From Thermoproteota archaeon (GTDB taxonomy: Archaea; Thermoproteota; Korarchaeia; Korarchaeales; Korarchaeaceae), in NCBI GenBank assembly GCA_011042755.1, contig DRBY01000114.1:1-16978 (forward strand): a DNA stretch of 16,978 bases. The letters run 5' to 3'. The stretch's first letter is position 1. Each line of letters starts with the position of its first letter. The notes beneath the pieces were generated by a model. That model worked only from the letters and a program-made list of their open reading frames with translations. It was not told where the DNA came from and did not search any database. The translations under genes and the position numbers were made by a program. Positions 15,693 to 16,978 of the stretch are shown here, one piece after another.

Positions 15693-16054
15693 TCTAAGGT
15701 AGCGGAGCGATCGGATAAACTTATAAATGTTTACAAATGATATAGGTACCTCTTTCTACAAAAACCTTAGGCCGACCCCAGCCGAGTGAGTGGCCGGGAG
15801 GCGCTGTAGAAAAGCTGGATGTTTAAACTAAAGCTTGGAGAAAAAGGCTATGTTTCAGAAGTATGTTAATCGTCCACCGAGTTATGCACTAATGCGTTTG
15901 GGAATTCGCATGCAAGTGTCAATTATTTCTAATAAGCTAAAAACTTCAGAGAGACTCGCTGTCCTTAGGAGCGGTCTAAAATCCGATTCGCCTGATCACA
16001 GAGCCTTCTTCTCCTTCTTAAGAGAGGTCTACGGCGATCATTATCACAGCAGTT
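15693..16054. other. Stretch without a confident gene
   Basis: These 362 bases hold the binding-protein promoter at the left, then sequence more AT-rich than the surrounding genes. A 96-codon frame runs from TTG 15835 to 16125 (beginning LEKKAMFQKYVNRP), but it has mixed codon use, weak start signals and overlaps the better-looking frame at 16055. I recognise no family in it and give it low weight as a gene. No tRNA, repeat array or insertion sequence is apparent. Confidence 0.5.
15720..15728 (-). promoter_or_regulatory. Probable TATA box of the sugar-binding protein-malFG operon
   Basis: Minus-strand ATTTATAAG is centred about 32 bases before ATG 15692, predicting an almost leaderless transcript, in line with the missing ribosome site. 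Imperfectly symmetrical AT-rich sequence (TTTGTAAA) lies just upstream and could be a regulator site, but this is weak. Confidence 0.5.
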
Positions 16055-16315
16055 ATGGCACGCCGCGCGGTTCCCGCGAGAGACGTCCAGAGCGTGATGT
16101 TCAGATTCGAGCCCACGGCTCCTAGAGAGCAAGCGACGATCAGGGTCAACCTCACAACTGCTGGGATAGTCGTAGCTCAGGCCGAGAAAGTCGTTGCGGT
16201 CAAGAGTCCCCTCAGCTGGCCCCTGATGGTAGCTGTAGCTGCAGTGGTAGCATTTGCCTTCGCCGCAATACCTTCAAGAATCCGCAGGGGGCTAGCTGAA
16301 CCCAGGGGCTCGTGA
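16055..16315 (+). CDS. Small protein with C-terminal membrane helix, possibly a remnant
   Basis: The 86-residue frame uses the codons of neighbouring real genes. It has a strand-rich part (about 14-50, VMFRFEPTAPREQATIRVNL onward), then one hydrophobic helix (about 53-69, rich in A and V) and a basic tail SRIRRG. This is the layout of the end of an archaeal surface protein: an Ig- or CARDB-like domain, a membrane anchor and a short cytoplasmic tail. No ribosome site precedes ATG 16055; a GTG-ATG pair at 16094-16099 has GAGAGACG upstream. The frame is closed by a stop at 16019. The upstream DNA does not encode the rest of such a protein, so it may be a 5'-truncated remnant or a genuine small membrane protein. 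I do not recognise a family. Confidence 0.45.
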   Translation: MARRAVPARDVQSVMFRFEPTAPREQATIRVNLTTAGIVVAQAEKVVAVKSPLSWPLMVAVAAVVAFAFAAIPSRIRRGLAEPRGS

Positions 16316-16436
16316 GTGCCTCACTCGAAGGGCTCACCAACCTGCGGCGAGTCCTCACATCTCTTTCCTAGCCCTTCTTGTGAACTCAAAGGAAACGCTC
16401 TTATTGAGGCCGTGAGGTGTCACGTCGCTGAGGGAA

Positions 16437-16978
16437 ATGCCTTCCAAAGGCCCAGAGATTCCGCTCGAGGTCATGCCAGAGGACCAGATACCTTACATGC
16501 ACTGGGGGATAATCAATAGGCACAACTACTCGCCTGAGGAGCCGATTCCCCTGAAGAGGTGGGATCCTCTGGCTTCAGCCCCGATAGAGCTGTACGACGA
16601 GGCAGGGGGCAGAGTGGTCGAGCTCTCCAGGATGAGGGGCCACTTCTCATACGTCAGCGTGGTCAGAGGGGCCAGGCCCGCAGGGGGAGATCCCTTCAGA
16701 GAGATAGAACTCGGCAACGACTTCGCAATACCGGTCACCGATGGCGAGATCCGAAGGGACAACCCGTTCTCATCAGCTCCTAGGAGGTGGAGGCTCGAGG
16801 GCAGGGCATCTACAATAATCAACAGGTTCCCGGCCATGGCCAGAGTGATAGAAGAGGACCTCCTTCCAGAACTCGAGAGGCGGGCATCGGCTCTCGGCGG
16901 GCGCGTCGCCAGAGGGGTCTGCCTAGTGACCTTCCCAAGGGACTACATTTTCACACTGGAGGCGGCCAAGCCTTCCAC
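16437..16978 (+). CDS. GalT-like (HIT-superfamily) nucleotidyltransferase, 5' part
   Basis: An open frame from ATG 16437 to the window edge gives 180 codons with host-like codon use; the frame has an in-frame stop at 16413, so this ATG is the first usable start. TGAGGG lies just upstream. The segments NPFSSAPRRWRLEG and INRFPAMARV resemble the N-terminal part of galactose-1-phosphate uridylyltransferase relatives, where a N-x-F-P-A block follows a CPF/NPF block; the zinc-type cysteines of classical GalT are not seen. The catalytic HxHxQ-type motif would lie beyond the window, so the call rests on the N-terminal half only. If right, it would exchange a sugar 1-phosphate with an NDP-sugar, or phosphorolyse NDP-glucose, which would fit next to treT. 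Confidence 0.55.
   Translation, partial: MPSKGPEIPLEVMPEDQIPYMHWGIINRHNYSPEEPIPLKRWDPLASAPIELYDEAGGRVVELSRMRGHFSYVSVVRGARPAGGDPFREIELGNDFAIPVTDGEIRRDNPFSSAPRRWRLEGRASTIINRFPAMARVIEEDLLPELERRASALGGRVARGVCLVTFPRDYIFTLEAAKPS

Noticed and set aside
15835..16125. A 96-codon plus-strand frame starting at TTG
   Set aside because: No family recognised, poor start context, and its 3' part overlaps a better frame; kept only as a note in the gene-poor stretch.
1..16978. Insertion sequences, CRISPR arrays, rRNA
   Set aside because: No transposase motif, no regular short repeats with spacers and no rRNA-like sequence were seen on reading both strands.

Overview
The window comes from a GC-rich, probably thermophilic archaeon. 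The signs are TATA-box promoters about 25 bases upstream of starts (several with very short or no leader), frequent GTG/TTG starts, arginine codons biased to AGG/AGA, archaeal-type class I aldolase, tungsten-type aldehyde:ferredoxin oxidoreductases (AORs) and a trehalose/maltose ABC cassette with a TreT synthase as in Thermococcales. A thermoproteote or korarchaeote is plausible; the sequence alone does not settle the lineage.

Region A (1-7197) looks like a catabolic island. A five-gene minus-strand operon encodes, in transcription order, a PreA/dihydroorotate-dehydrogenase-like flavoprotein with two C-terminal [4Fe-4S] motifs (7197-6094), an AOR (6090-4204), a four-cluster polyferredoxin (4188-3736), a creatininase-family amidohydrolase (3743-3003) and an M20 metallohydrolase (3028-1838). 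Gaps are 3 and 15 bases, then overlaps of 8 and 26 bases. Convergent to it is a dihydroorotase/hydantoinase-like cyclic amidohydrolase (466-1815). Divergent from that is the N-terminus of a second AOR (410 to the window edge), whose frame is broken at about codon 3. The enzyme set is what one would expect for reducing or oxidising a cyclic amide (pyrimidine, hydantoin or lactam-like), opening the ring and trimming the carbamoyl or acyl product, with a tungstoenzyme and ferredoxin carrying electrons. The substrate is inferred, not shown.

Region B (7254-10000, minus) holds a DhnA/FbaB-type class I aldolase and, upstream of it, a 620-residue fusion of a 12-helix MFS transporter with a DUF47/PhoU-like helical domain. 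Both have their own apparent promoters. Two overlapping, mutually exclusive inverted repeats lie between them.

Region C (10252-15728) is a complete sugar uptake module in two converging operons: plus-strand malK-treT (TAATG overlap) and minus-strand binding protein-malF-malG (two GTGA overlaps), meeting with a 10-base gap. TreT interconverts trehalose and NDP-glucose plus glucose, so the module probably imports and uses or makes trehalose/maltose. No TrmB regulator is seen in the window.

Region D (15729-16978) is sparse. It has a low-confidence short ORF, a small protein with a C-terminal membrane helix that may be the remnant of a larger surface protein, and the 5' part of a GalT-like nucleotidyltransferase that runs off the window and could feed on the NDP-glucose made by TreT.
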